Positions 38,434 to 50,214 of a DNA stretch of 64,000 nt are shown here, in pieces. Made by a program: the position numbers and the translations under genes. The stretch is from Pseudisothecium myosuroides (lineage: Eukaryota > Streptophyta > Bryopsida > Hypnales > Lembophyllaceae), in assembly GCA_951799445.1 (NCBI GenBank), contig OX637294.1:20795452-20859451 (forward strand), written 5' to 3'. The notes under the pieces were generated by a model. It saw nothing but the letters and a program-made list of their open reading frames with translations, made no database searches and was not told the origin of the DNA. Positions within the stretch are counted from its first letter, which is position 1; every line of letters starts with the position of its first letter.

Positions 38434-39351
38434 TTGCTTTGTTGTTCAGGAGTCAACCAATGGATAGCCGCATTCATTCAAAAATGTGTTGTTCTCTGCG
38501 TGACGGGACTTCTTTGTTTTGTCGACCCAAATATCAAGGTGGATAAGTGGAACCCTTATCGAAACATCGTCAGACAGCCAGGGCTTGTCGGAATGTTCTT
38601 GACATTGTTTGAGAAGTTTCACATGGGAATATGGTCGAAGATGCCAATGCAAGAGCTTCGTCCATTGCTTGTGCACCTGCTTCCGAAACATGTCATTAAC
38701 AAGCTGGCATTTGTCTATGGGAGAGAATTTTGTGTAGATAGTCAGAATTTTCCTTGGTGCTACAAGATGCTCAAAACTCTTTTTTAAAAGGGCCCATCCA
38801 AGGAAACGTGTTGGGAGGACCAAGTGCTCATGGTCGACGTCTACCCGCTTTCGTTGCAGAGGACACCTGATCCGGCATGCTATATCCCATTGCCATTTAT
38901 GGGTGAACTTGGCTTCCCGAATGACAGTAGAGTTATTCCAAACATTTCAATTGACATTGTTCCGTTCATATATCCCATGTACGAGCATGAGTCAATCTCG
39001 GAATATGTGAAAGTCTCCAAAAGACAGGGCCAGTTATACTATGAAGTGGCACAGTCCATCAAGTATGGGAAGCCTAATTGGAAGAATTTATTCTGGTAGC
39101 TACTTCTCTCTGGTATGGGCTGGCAACCGATAACCTTCTCCAATTATATGGACGGATGTGGTGCACCTTCCTTTGCTTCATCATCTGCATCAGATGTATG
39201 GCGTTCATCAGCTATATCAACCAAACCAGTTGTTTCGCCTTCATCGCCTTTGTTTCTTTTAAGACCTGTTCTGTGGTTCTTTAGACCTTCTTTAGGATAT
39301 CGGCTGCCAATTGATACTGTCTATATATTTCATTGTAGCAATTGTAGTTAG
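38434..39351 (+). pseudogene. Interrupted reading frame of unknown family
   Basis: One frame stays protein-like from about 38443 to 39290 but is broken by TAA at 38785-38787 and TAG at 39097-39099. A possible acceptor (TTGTTCAG) precedes it. The first block contains NPYRNIVRQPGLVG and KLAFVYGREF; the second has DSRVIPNISIDIVPF and SISEYVKVSKRQGQLYYE; the third has SNYMDGCGAPSF. Another protein-like frame, ending EELQAIGCTS, stops at about 37682. I do not recognise the family; it may be a transposon gene or host sequence captured by the CACTA element. Confidence 0.4.
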
Positions 39352-39730
39352 TGTGTGAGGCACATGTTTAGTGTGTTGCACTTTTACCAATAGTTGGTGG
39401 TCTTAGCCTGTTTTGATAGTTTAGACAACTTACCTTGTTCAGGAGACGCAATTTTCTGATTGCTGCAGGATATCGGTCGGAGGCCGACAGTGTACCAAGA
39501 CTTTTGGTCCGACTTCTTAGCAGCTTTCGTTTCATAGCTAATTATAAACTCTATACTCTGCCATTTTCAATATATTATGGAGTTCCATTTTCAGTATTCA
39601 CTGCGTTCATTTTCATTTATTGCTTTTTGCACTTAGAACATTGGATTCTACTTTATGGGCAGGCGGCTGACTTATTTCTAGACTACCCAATTGTCCATAA
39701 TTAGTTAAATATCAATTTTAAGTATTTTTG

Positions 39731-41341
39731 CCTCATTGTAAATGCACAACAAACTCAAACACGGTCAGTTATAGCACATTTCAAACTATTCTTATAGAAG
39801 ACTACTTTACCCAGCTATCACGATCAACATTATTTAAATGGAAAACCAGGAGTTGAATTTTTTAGAGATTAGTCTTAGGGGGAGTTGGAACACAAAATAA
39901 AATAACCTAAATGCCTAAATGGTGAAATTCAAGTCACTTAATGCCAAAAATTTAATAGAAGTATCACATGCACCATTAAGTATTGAGGTATTTTTGTTTG
40001 GCAATATGAACGGCTTCATTGATATGTCATGAGTAGGAAGGGTGAAGTCCAACTCCCCGCTAGAGTAAGGGCCGCTTCACACTATGCCCGACCAAGTCGA
40101 GAGTCTGTGGAAGTGAGTCCAAACTTTGGTGAGAGTCCATGGAAATTGGCAATAAATAGGCCCCAAAATTTAGGAATTGGAGCCTTTGGCCGGCCGTAGT
40201 GTGAAGCCTCCAAAGGCCAAGCCCAAAGTCCAAACCTCACCCATGTGTCAATTTTTTCAAGTAAAAGATAAAAAAAAAAAATAACAAATAACAAATAACA
40301 AATAACAAAAGGAGTGTACTACTACCTAAAAACTGCCAAAACTGCAAATCCAGTCTTGTCATTTCTGACATTTTTCTGAAAAAAATTCGACGGACTCTCA
40401 ATAGAGTTTGGGTCGGCCAAAAACGGAGACCCAAACTCTAATCGAGAGTCTGTCGCCATGTAGGCATTTCTCTGCCATGTAGGCAGTTTTTAGGGCGACG
40501 GACTCTCGACCTTGGGGCATAGTGTGAAGGGTCGAGAGTCCAAACTCTTGGTTTCCTGAAATTTCATTGGTGGAAACCGACGGACTCTTGACCTTTGGGC
40601 ATAGTGTGAAGCGGCCCTAATTTTCTAAAAAATTATTTCAACTGTTGATTTTTATGTAATTAATGCTAATGTTGATAGCCAAACTGATGACGCAAGATGC
40701 ACCGTACACAATCAGAACAAGAGTGTAGGAGAGCTTAGTGTTGTTTTTTAATCACAATCAGCTTTGAAATTTTGTAACTTATTCATACTGTATCCAAATA
40801 ATGCATGCAAAAAAGCGTTGGAATCATCTTTCACTTGCCAATAATAAGATCCAATTGATATTTTGATTTATTTTTCTGAGCATACTCAGTTGTGTATCCA
40901 TTCTTGGTGCTCTTACCTTAATTAGTTGTCCATTCGGGTTACTATCTTCTCGTGCAGGCCGACTTGGAATCTCTCCAACGCCTTGGCTCCATTGACGTCT
41001 TCTTCGAAATTAACCCGCCTGCCGCTGCCCGCTCCAACAACATCAAGACCGCCTTGCAAGCTGTTCGCCCGGGGGGCCGCGTGAGTCTGATGGGCGGCAT
41101 TGCGGAGGACGTGCCCATCCCCCTTTCCACCATCATGGCACACAACTTCACCGTCAAGGGGAAGCTCATGTACGATCGGGAGGACGTCGCAGCTCTCCTC
41201 AAGATGGTCGAGACCGGGTTGCTGAAGCTGGATGAGAGCGCGGGAGTGAAAGTGGTGGGGAAGTTCGGGTTGGAAGACTGGGATGTGGCGTTCACGACGG
41301 CAAAGAAGAGTAATGACGGCGTGACGGTGATTGCGCCATGA
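39731..41341 (+). pseudogene. MDR gene C, 5'-truncated (part of intron 2 plus exon 3)
   Basis: Intron 2 sequence from 39731 matches genes A and B and carries a Tourist-like MITE (40069-40617). The acceptor CGTGCAG ends at 40957, and exon 3 (40958-41341) is open through a TGA stop, encoding the 127-residue C-terminal part of the MDR fold including RPGGRVSLMGGI. One residue is added near the end relative to A and B. Without the GroES-like domain and the nucleotide-binding loop, no active enzyme can be made. The exon still has few damaging changes, so the loss of the front looks recent, or the exon may have been homogenised by gene conversion with its relatives. Confidence 0.88.
40069..40617. 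mobile_element. Tourist/PIF-like MITE (549 bp) in intron 2 of gene C
   Basis: Ends GGGCCGCTTCACACTATGCC and GGCATAGTGTGAAGCGGCCC form a perfect 20-bp inverted repeat, flanked by TAA (40066-40068 and 40618-40620). Genes A and B have the empty site (AGAGTAAT). The GGGCC terminus and TAA duplication are typical of PIF/Harbinger-derived Tourist elements. No transposase. Confidence 0.92.
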
Positions 41342-42045
41342 GGGAATTGAACTGAAGCTAAGGGGAGTATAGCTAGCTAAGTTAGTACTCCGGAGTATGA
41401 CCTTGGGATAATTGGGATCGGATTGCCGTACGTACGTGCATGGAACTCGGGTGGAATCGATCACTAGCAGATTCCACCCTTGTTTTTTTCAGTAGTATAG
41501 ACAATCTCGAAGAGTCTGTGGCGCTTCTACGGCAATTGCTTGCAGCGAAACTGCACATGACACACGAGGGAGCCCAAATCAGAGTGGTGAATCTGAAGCC
41601 AAGAGAAGTACCGACTGATTGCAGTGTATATATTGATGTAATTGAGCTTTTCAAATCCGTGATTGTGTAACTAGCTAGCCAGGAATCAAGGTTTTATCGA
41701 TCTGCCCTTGCAGATTCTTCATTTGATTGCTCTTCCGTTGTTCTGTCCATGGTTCTAGTTCAAGCCTAGTGTTACACTAAGTTGAGCAGTTTAGAATCTG
41801 TGCACATTTTCTCGCATGCACTTTGCATGCTCTGAAACGATTTGGAAATTCGAGAGATGTCACAGACTGGAAATTTGTGGAGTACATGGGGGCAGGAGCA
41901 TATGATGTTCTTAATCGATCAAACGCATAGAGAATGAACCATACGTACAGCAGTAGGGCAAGGTGTGTATCGAAATGCCGGTACTAGCATCCAAAATCAT
42001 CACACTGATTCGTCCATTTATCAAGTAAGGTAGAACAACGCAATG
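41342..42045. repeat. 3' flank of gene C, shared with gene B flank
   Basis: Matches 15720-16440 and, after a gap filled in B by a transposon, 17360-17400. The frame at 41440-41670 is not open in the gene B copy (a deletion removes its middle), so it is not annotated as a gene. Confidence 0.75.
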
Positions 42046-42269
42046 TCATCACTCACATGGGCAATTTCATTAAAATGGCGATATTATTTTTAAATGGCAT
42101 GAAAACAGTTTAGAACGGTTGTTCTAAATCTATACCTATCTTTAGAACAGTCATTCTGAAATCTGTAACTGTCTAAGATAGTGAAAATGGCACACCGTCA
42201 AAGTGACATTTGCAATAAGGTTCTAAAGAAGATAATCTAGAATATAAGTAAAATTTTATGCATGAGAGT

Positions 42270-43025
42270 CAACTTAGCTTTTTAGTATCCTTTTGAAAAT
42301 TCATAGTTTACTCGCACTGAGGTTCTAAAGAAGATAATCTAGAATATAAGTAATTATGTATGAGTGAAATATGAATTTAGAATATTTATCTAGAATACTT
42401 TTCTAAAATATTCTTTTGACTTTCAACAAAATCCAACAAAAATTAAAAAAAATTAATAGTAGGAATAGTGTTCAATTTACTTATTTGGATGTAGGTGTAG
42501 TTATTTTAGTCAATACCTAATGTTATGTAAGATAGGGACACCCAAATACACCTTGTACCTAAGTATGAGCACCACTTGAAGATAATATATAACATGCATA
42601 TATAATATACATTTTCTACATTAATGTGTATATATTAGAGTTAATCGTAAAGTTGTCCTGTATTTGTGAGCATGTGTCAGGATAAGGTTTAACTAAGAAT
42701 AGACCAAAACAAACACGGCATCAAACCCATTTAGACTTGAGTTTGGATGCGTCAGGGAGTTTGGTCCTGTGTTTTTCCCAAACTCCGGCTACTGGTCACG
42801 CCTTGCACACACTTTACGATTAACTCTATTGCTGAAAAAATGATTTTAGAACATCTACTAAAAAAACTTTGATCCTTTACAACTTTTGTGTACATTATCT
42901 AAATGATGCATTTGGGGGGGGGCATTGAAATCTCTTTTCATTAGCTAATTAGACAATTTATTAATCTAATACAAAAACTAACACAAAATTAAAGTGTCAT
43001 TGTTGAAAAAGCCGACACCAAGTAC
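42270..43025. repeat. Segment duplicated at 22550-24620, empty copy
   Basis: Lacks the 1.47-kb element near 42515 and has instead a small MITE at 42637. Confidence 0.8.
42637..42827. mobile_element. 191-bp MITE with 17-bp perfect inverted repeats
   Basis: Both ends read AGAGTTAATCGTAAAGT in inverted orientation, flanked by ATT (42634-42636 and 42828-42830). The paralogous site at about 24404-24415 is uninterrupted. Non-coding. Confidence 0.88.
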
Positions 43026-43026
43026 G

Positions 43027-43900
43027 TTAATCCCTTAAGTACCTTGACTATGTTTTTCCCAAAACGGTTGAATACTGCCATTTCTAGTACAAGTATCAAA
43101 GTTTTGAAAAAAAAACTTTTTTTTTACATATATAACCGTAGGATCTTGTAGTATGCTAACTTGAGAACACGTGTCAAAAACTTCAAAATCTTCTACCGCA
43201 TGGAGTGCAAGATATACGCATTCAAATTCATTGAAATCATTTTTTTAGCCTTGTGAAAAACAAGGCAGCTGCACTTCACAAGCTCACTTTTCTATGAAAA
43301 AATGTCCAAAATGTTGTTGCTTCTGAAGTTTGGAGTCTTTTTCCTAGACAAGTTGGCTACACGCTTAAAATTTTCAAATCATTTGGAATTGTACAAAATA
43401 TAGGAAAAAATAGTAAGTAGAAAAAAATAGAGAATGATTCAAAATACTAAATTGTTAAGAATTTAATTATGGAATTGAAAAATATTAATCCAATGGTTGT
43501 AATGTTGTAATAATCAATCTACATCCTATGGTTTTATTTTTTTCAAAAAGTATTGAAAATTTAGTTAAATATTAAACGACTTCAAAGTTCATTTTAGAGC
43601 AGAGAATCTATAATTGCCCGCAAACTAAATCTCTTCATAACTTTTGACTCATTGATTGAAATGGAATGATTCAAAGATTTCCACGTATATATAAATCTAG
43701 AATACCAATTTCTAATTTTTGTTTTTGAAAAAAGTTATTTTTACTAATCTGCCTGGACTGTCCCAGTTAAGAAACAAACAACATTTTATGCAATAACTTT
43801 TGGCTCTTATTTCCAAATGTCATGAAATTTAGTGCACATGAAAGATATTCCTCGTCCCCACCTTCTCATAGCTATATATGTTGGTAGAATTAGTATACCT
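43027..43900. repeat. Relative of the TTAA elements, incomplete
   Basis: It begins GTTAATCCCTTAAGTACC near 43027 and shares the internal block CCGTAGGATCTTGTAG with the element at the window's end (near 63860). No matching right terminus is visible at the expected distance. Confidence 0.5.
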
Positions 43901-43904
43901 TTTT

Positions 43905-44400
43905 TTGTGTGAATCTTTTGACCTTGAAATTTGGCACACATATTATTAACATAGAGATGATTTCATAATAAATATTACATGATAAATAAATAAAAATTCA
44001 ACTCTTGGGATAGTGTCAAAGTTGGTAGTAGTGAAATTGTTTCACACAACTAGACATGTTGATAGATTTCAAAAATCTTTTTCTGTGTGAATCTTTTGAC
44101 ATTGAAATTTGGCACATATATTATCAATATAGAAATGATCTCATGGCAAAAATTTCATGGTGGTAAAAAAATATTTCAGCCCTCGGGAGGGTGTCAAAGT
44201 TGGCAGCAGTGAAAATTTTCTTATTGCTACACTTAATGGTAGACTTTGAATATCTTTTTTTTGGTGAGTCTTTTGACCTTGAAATTTGGTACACATGTTA
44301 TTAACATAAAGATATTCCCGCACTAAAAATTTCATGGTCAAAGATCAATTTTTCAGCCTTCAGGAGGCTGTCAAAGTTGGCAGATGTGAAATTACCTTCC
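43905..44400. repeat. Tandem repeat, three copies of about 174 bp
   Basis: The block AATCTTTTGAC-TTGAAATTTGGCACA followed by GTGTCAAAGTTGG recurs from about 43915, 44087 and 44262. Two small minus frames (44141-44341, 44301-44516) are by-products of this repeat. Confidence 0.8.
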
Positions 44401-45280
44401 TTGCAAATGCAAAAACGCCATTTTGAATGGTACCCCATTGCACATAATGTTGTTAAACTATGAATGCTTCCACCTACCTTGGATTGAGGTAAAACCCTCT
44501 CCAAATACCTTATCATTGGCCTTCAATTTAATTGAAGCATATTCATTGGTTTGTAGCCACTCTTGAGGACTGTTGTAGCCAATATGAAGAAAGGCCATCT
44601 AAGATTTAGAGGAATAAAAATGCCCCCCCCACCTTGTTGTATAGTGATTGCTTCTTGAAACCATACCTCACATGTAAGGTAGATCAGCCAATTACCATGC
44701 AAATTTGCTATCTAAGTACTTTGGTGAAGCTATTTGATAATTCCCATAATTTAGAGATCAAAAAATTTGAGAGAAGTCATTTGCAAGTAGAATGGATACA
44801 ATCCGACAAGAAGTGAATTTTTTGTGATTTTTCAAAGCTAAAATGTTAAAGCGTGGCTAGACCCACTTGTTAAAGCGTCAGTGCATCCATACTAAATCAC
44901 ATCTTGACATGTCTCCTCTACAAATGCATTGTCATCATGATAAAGGATTGCTAAGATTGTGGTAATGGGTGGGCCAATGACGCAAATGGAAAGAATCTAT
45001 AGACGACGAAATTGGATGGAAGCTGCTTGTGTTGGGCTATTCTACCTTAACCATGTAATGTTGTTGGATGACTTCACCTAACACTATAGGATGGAATAAA
45101 ATGTTTTTTCATCCAATTTTTTGGGGGGAGGATACTTGAGTACATTTTCAGTGAATATTATTGCAATTTTCCTCATTATGAGACCATTGACTTTTCTAAA
45201 GAAGAAGATGCTTAATCCATGGATCACTCTTGTAGTGTAATTTGGTCATTTCTTACTATTTACTCTTAATGTGAATTTCA
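44401..45280. other. Intergenic repeats, no gene
   Basis: 44445-44650 matches 34280-34510, and 44890-44995 is an inverted copy of 17425-17540. The frame 44634-44816 has no recognisable domain. Confidence 0.45.
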
Positions 45281-45289
45281 GCCATAAAA

Positions 45290-45800
45290 AATGATGTTTT
45301 TTGAATTTGAGTCTTAGCTAATGACATGAAGCTTATCCACTACAATTTCTAATTAGAAATTTTCAATTAGAAATTCTCCAATTAGAAATACTCCAATTAG
45401 AAATTTCAAAAAATTTAGAAATTTCAATATTTTATAGCAATATGAACTTTGGGCCTATAACCATGGTTTGTTGATTTTTTAATTTTAGAATGACACAATA
45501 ACTTTGGTTTATACCATATTATTTGTTACTATAATATACATCTATGGTGAAAATTTCATATTTTGTTTAGGTATATTTTGTATTTGATATGAATTTTCTT
45601 AACTTTAAAAAAAAAATTCAAAGTATTTTCAAATTTTTCCAAAACAAATTGAAATTTTTTATATACCTTGTAGTAGACTTATGACTTCATCTTTGAAAAA
45701 TAAATTAAAAATTTCTATTCATATCTAGTTGCAAAATGGTAGCGAACAGAGTTATGACAATTGAGGCTTGAAATCAATGGCCATAGGCTCATCCTTATAG
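45290..45800. repeat. Dispersed repeat, copy 2 (others near 21200 and 49030)
   Basis: Same block order as the other copies. It includes a small tandem of CCAATTAGAAAT-type units at about 45344-45408. Confidence 0.6.
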
Positions 45801-45806
45801 GATTAA

Positions 45807-46028
45807 CTCTTAAACATCAAGATGGACATTTTGTGTCCAATTGATGACACAGAATCTCCTACGTAGAACAGAAGTGCAACTATTCATCCTCAAAATTTTG
45901 TTGTGAAAAGTGGAGGTCTTCTATAGTAGTTTGACTTCCAATGACTACTTATGCTATTTCTTAAACCAATTATTCACATGGTAATGGAAAAGGTTGATTT
46001 CTAGGATCACCTCTTTGTTTTTCAAGGA
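45807..46028. mobile_element. Small TTAA-flanked MITE (222 bp), reverse copy
   Basis: TTAA at 45803-45806 and 46029-46032. The interior matches the elements at 1476 and 59069 in reverse orientation (AGAAGTGCAACTATTCATCC and TTTGACTTCCAATGA blocks). Confidence 0.8.
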
Positions 46029-46194
46029 TTAACATTGTTGGAAATAGGCTGTAAACCTTTCCATTTGCAATTCAAATCAATCCATTTGGAGCCCAATTGT
46101 GTTCCTGGGATATCATAAAACAAGAAGTCGTGGCCATGGGGTCCATCTGCCACGGCCAAGGGATCCTTCTGCCATGGCCAAGGGTCCCTCCTTG

Positions 46195-46441
46195 GTGCAG
46201 GGCCGGGGTGAACTGACCCCCTCGCTCGGCCTCAAGCAAAAACCCTGAAATTATTTATTAGTGAGGCATGATAAAATTTGCAAATTCTGAATTCATATTT
46301 GCAATCAAAGGCTCCAAATCAGGTAGGAGAGGTCTAGAACATATCCTAGAGACGGCTCAAAATAGGGGACTTTTATTTCACATGCCCCCTTGGAATGATT
46401 TGGGAGGCCAAGCGAGGGGGCCAATTCACCCCGACTGCTTT
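46195..46441. repeat. GC-rich inverted repeat
   Basis: About 35 bp near 46200-46236 (CGGGGTGAACTGACCCCCTC) is repeated inverted at about 46404-46438 (GAGGGGGCCAATTCACCCCG). Just upstream, GGCCA-GGG-TCC blocks repeat three times at 46130-46190. Possible MITE core; limits unclear. Confidence 0.65.
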
Positions 46442-46568
46442 TAGTACCCCTATTTGCACAGTTTCCATAGGATTGAACACAGTTTCCATAGGATTTCCTG
46501 TGCAATTTCACCCCATTACTGGAGCCATGATAACCGAGTCATGATCAGTGTAATTTTTTTTGGCAATC

Positions 46569-46880
46569 TATAGTAGAACCACCCATAGTTGACCACTTAA
46601 GCAAATCCGCACATATTCTCAAACATTATAAGGCAATGTAAGTTTTCTGTAATATGGAAAGATAGAAATCATGGAGATTGCAAATTTTTGGGTAATTTTA
46701 TGCCTTGAATTGAAATTAGTGTGAGTTTTGGAAGCCAAAAGTTGGTCTAGATCCATATTCAATGTATAAAGTCTTCCATAATTGCTCATTCAAAGATTAT
46801 TTTGGCTCTCAAAACCGAGGACATGTGTCATGACACTGATGGTTAGAAGATGGTCGGAAACCATGAACTGATGGTTAGAA
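46569..46880. repeat. Dispersed repeat shared with 53768-54000
   Basis: The blocks CCCATAGTTGACCACTTAAG and GACATGTGTCATGAC occur in order in both places. No gene. Confidence 0.7.
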
Positions 46881-46959
46881 ATTAGTTTTAGTCTTGCCGT
46901 ATTTGCCATGGGGCAATAATCAAAATTTGCAAGGTGGGTTTTGAAGTTTGAAGTTTTGG

Positions 46960-48990
46960 CATCAAGCGTCTTTTGGCCATGGGCATAACCGGCAACATTG
47001 CAATGGACATAAGCACGGCTTTCACCAATGAACCCTAAACCCCTAAATCCTCATTGTCGGGCATACTCACAAGGACATTGATGCTTGTTTTGGTTGTTGG
47101 AGCAACAAGTTGAAGGCGAATGACTACCCTATACTTTCAAGGTTGATGAAGTCCTTTAACATTACAAAACTCAACCTATACAATATCTTTTCTATCCTTC
47201 AGGGATTAAAGCATAGATGATACATGGATGCAAAAGATGTGTTATAATTATAATGTTGGATGAATGACAAAGTTTTAGTACATATGCAATGCAAAGTTGT
47301 AAGTGTTAGTGTATACATCACTTCTGTATAGTTCAATTTATCATAGTATTTATTATATATTTTTAATTAGTTATTCAAGTCTTTTTTAATTTAATAAAAA
47401 AAACTCCAAATTAGGAATCTTTAATTTTTACCTTTGGTACTACATTTAGAATAATAAGCACCATGGAATTTTGTCAGTTCTGTTATTTAATTCTATTTAT
47501 TTTCAAAACTCATTTTCAAGATCTCACTTTTTCTACTAAGAATGAAGCTTGATAAAAAAATATTTTAGTTATTTTCAAATATTCACAATGTCTTAGTTTC
47601 AAGCTCCATGTTGTACAAATATAAGTCAATGCCGGAAGAACCTAGATAATAATTGTTGTCAAGAGTTGTAGAACTACACCTCCTGATCTAACACTTTTCC
47701 TTGCTAACTTTCTCATGAATTGCAAGTGTTGTCTCAAAAAGCCTATGTATGTTTCTTTATTGAAATATTGTGTTATGTGCATTCTTAATCATTTGATTTC
47801 TAGAAACATGCCGTTATTTGAAGAGGGCTTCTCTAAAAAGAGTTCCAATTAAGTTTCAATTAAGTTTGGGATAATGGAAAAAATCTCATTATTTTATTTC
47901 TTAGAAATTTTTCTTTATTTCAACAGAGTTTTAGATATTCCACAGGCATGGGAGCTTTACGTGTTTGAAGAGGTAAAAAGATCTTTTGCATTCAAAAATT
48001 CTCACATATTTTCTCATTGACTCTTAGAAGTTTGACCTTTCATTTTGAAAGTCTTTGATTTTTTGCTTCAATGGTGCTATGCTCATACTGACTTTCTTTA
48101 AAATTCTGATTTTTGCCTACATCCGGTTTTATGAAATATTCAACTTACACAATGATGATTGGAAGGATCTATCCTTCAAACATGTACCAATTTTAATTCA
48201 AGAAATGAAAGATTCAACAATTGAACCTACACTAGAGACAACCAATACTTCAACCTCTACTTAGCTACTTGTAAGAAGACATTGTAGAGATTCCACCTTG
48301 CCCCAAAAGATTTAGACATTCAACATTCAATATAAATAGTCTGAAGATAGTCTACATTGTTGCACCTATATAGTTATTTTCAATGTTTTAAAGATAAAGA
48401 TTATTAATAAAATAAAATTAATCCCTACAATAGATCTAGCTTTCTTTAATATATATAATTTTGAAGGTGATTGTTTAGGGCCTAAATGTCTTGTTTAAAC
48501 ATAATATAAAAAATGATAGCATACATGATAATTATTATTTTTTACTTTTTTTTTAGAATTTGTTGTCAAGGTTAAGTTGCTAGATTTATACTTGATACAT
48601 ATTCTACTTCTATCAATTTGTGAATAGAAAGGAGATAAGTGTCATGAAATACAACAAATGCAAAGAATGTATTGATTTTCAAACACCAATACATTTAATT
48701 TTTTTTTTAAATGACAAAAAAGATCACTTGAGGTTAAGAATTTCTACCTGAGTTCCCACCTATTGTGGAATAGTTGGATTTTGAAAGATATGGTATATTT
48801 TTGTAATTACAGTATTGAGCTTATTTATTCAACAAGCCACCATTTTTAGATGCTATTGTGATGGAGCTCTAAGGTCATTTAAATTAGTATACAAATGCAG
48901 TTCAACATTGTCTTTAATCGGCCTTGTATTCTATTGTATTAGCCAATACACCATTGTTGTTACATTTGGCAACTTAGGATCACCGGATGT
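46960..48990. repeat. Segmental duplication, copy 2 (partner 25260-29490)
   Basis: This copy lacks both large insertions found in the partner and therefore provides their empty sites. No gene recognised. Confidence 0.85.
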
Positions 48991-49029
48991 CCCAGACGGG
49001 CGGACATATCGGACAGTTTGGACGAACCG

Positions 49030-49555
49030 GAGAGATTGAAAATACACCCAAAGTTCAAATTACAATAAAATATTCAATATTAGGAATTTTTTCAAAATTC
49101 AAATTGGAGTGGAAACTAAAGTAGATGAATTTCATTTTGTTAGTTGGACTCAAACTAAAAAAATATCATTTTTGTAGAGGAATTTCAGATTTAGACCAAG
49201 GAGAAACAACTTTTCAAAATATGCTAAATAGATGTCTATTATTTTCTAATTATAGAATGACACGAAAATTGAATTTACATGAAAATGTTTTTCATTGTAA
49301 TATACACACATGGTGAAATCTTTAGATTTTTTGAAACAATTTTCTATTTGATGTGATTTTTCTTCACTTCTTCTTCAAAAAATTTCAAAAAAATCAAATT
49401 TTCCACAAAAAAATCTAATTTTTTTGTGAAGCAAAGAAGACATGTAATTTCATCTCTGAAAAATAAATATAAAAATTTCCATACATATCTAGTTGCAAAA
49501 TGGTATCGAATTGAGCTTTAGGCAGTGGGGCTTGAAATCAATGGTCATGGGTCTG
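49030..49555. repeat. Dispersed repeat, copy 3 (others near 21200 and 45290)
   Basis: Same blocks as the other copies. It sits between a GGACGG-type arm (about 48970-49025) and the pseudogene fragment, and ends near ATTTAGGGGTTA, resembling a damaged TTAA-type terminus. Confidence 0.55.
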
Positions 49556-49777
49556 TCATTTAGGGGTTAGGCTTCCAACTTGTTCGTTTTTTGCAATGGA
49601 GCGGCGGTTGCTTTCAAGAGAGGAGTGCGACGACCGATCATGGTACGCTCCAATGGTATAGTCCAATTTCTCTTTGGCCATTGTCTTCTTTGCCACTCCG
49701 TGCTCTCCTTCCTTGTTTTGCATTGTTCGCACTCGTTGACTTCGTTGCGCCACTCTTTGTCACTTTTTTGTTTGCGA

Positions 49778-50108
49778 TGGCCGGGTGTGCCGGGTGTGGC
49801 TTTTTGCGGAAGTTCTCCACTACCATGGCTAATGAGCCACTTGTAGATCTTGAAGTATGGATCTTGTGAAGTTCATTCTTATTGCTAGGGTTTGGTTGCT
49901 TTTGGATTATTTGTGCTTTAACTTATTGTTTGTTGCTTTGTGCTTCCAGAGGCATTACTCAGACAACTTCAAGTTACTCTCTTGCGTAGGGATCATGGCC
50001 ATAGTCGCGGTGGGTGTAAGCAAGATGTTCACAAATGAAATCATGGAGAAGGTGGACACAAAGTTGGCCACCTTGGAGACAAAGATTGACTCGGTTTTGG
50101 TGGTGGTG
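49778..50108 (+). pseudogene. Decayed two-exon gene fragment, copy 2, cut by CACTA terminus
   Basis: Exon 1 (about 49778-49852) encodes a peptide starting MAGCAGCGFLRKFS and ending LVDLE, with a GTATGG donor at 49853. The acceptor CTTCCAG ends at 49950, and exon 2 reads RHYSDNFKLLSC and then KMFTNEIMEKVDTKL. The frame is cut at 50108, one base before CACTACAAGAAAG, so the tail seen in copy 1 is missing. Splice sites look better here than in copy 1, while copy 1 keeps the C-terminal end. The two copies lie in opposite orientation. Function unknown. Confidence 0.5.
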
Positions 50109-50214
50109 ACACTACAAGAAAGTGGGCACTTTCGTGATTGCAGAGGAATGATTGCATGTCCGATTTCACTAGAAAATGATTGCATCCCCTCTAATTGCAC
50201 CACTTGTGGAACCA

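Larger units (their letters stand above)
37391..39730. mobile_element. CACTA-bounded segment replacing the front of gene C
   Basis: It begins CACTACAAGAGAAAGG, the typical CACTA/EnSpm terminus, at the precise base where homology to unit A/B ends. Homology resumes at 39731 inside intron 2 (matching 14632). No matching right terminus is seen, so the element appears to have lost its right end in a deletion that also removed the promoter, exon 1 and exon 2 of gene C. Confidence 0.7.

Noticed and set aside
40922..41464. 180-codon open frame on the minus strand
   Set aside because: Antisense shadow of exon 3 of gene C; similar minus frames lie opposite the GC-rich exons of the other paralogues.
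45224..45240. CTTGTAGTG as a possible right end for one of the CACTA elements
   Set aside because: Subterminal sequence does not match either left end (37391 or 50109), and it lies outside both candidate elements.
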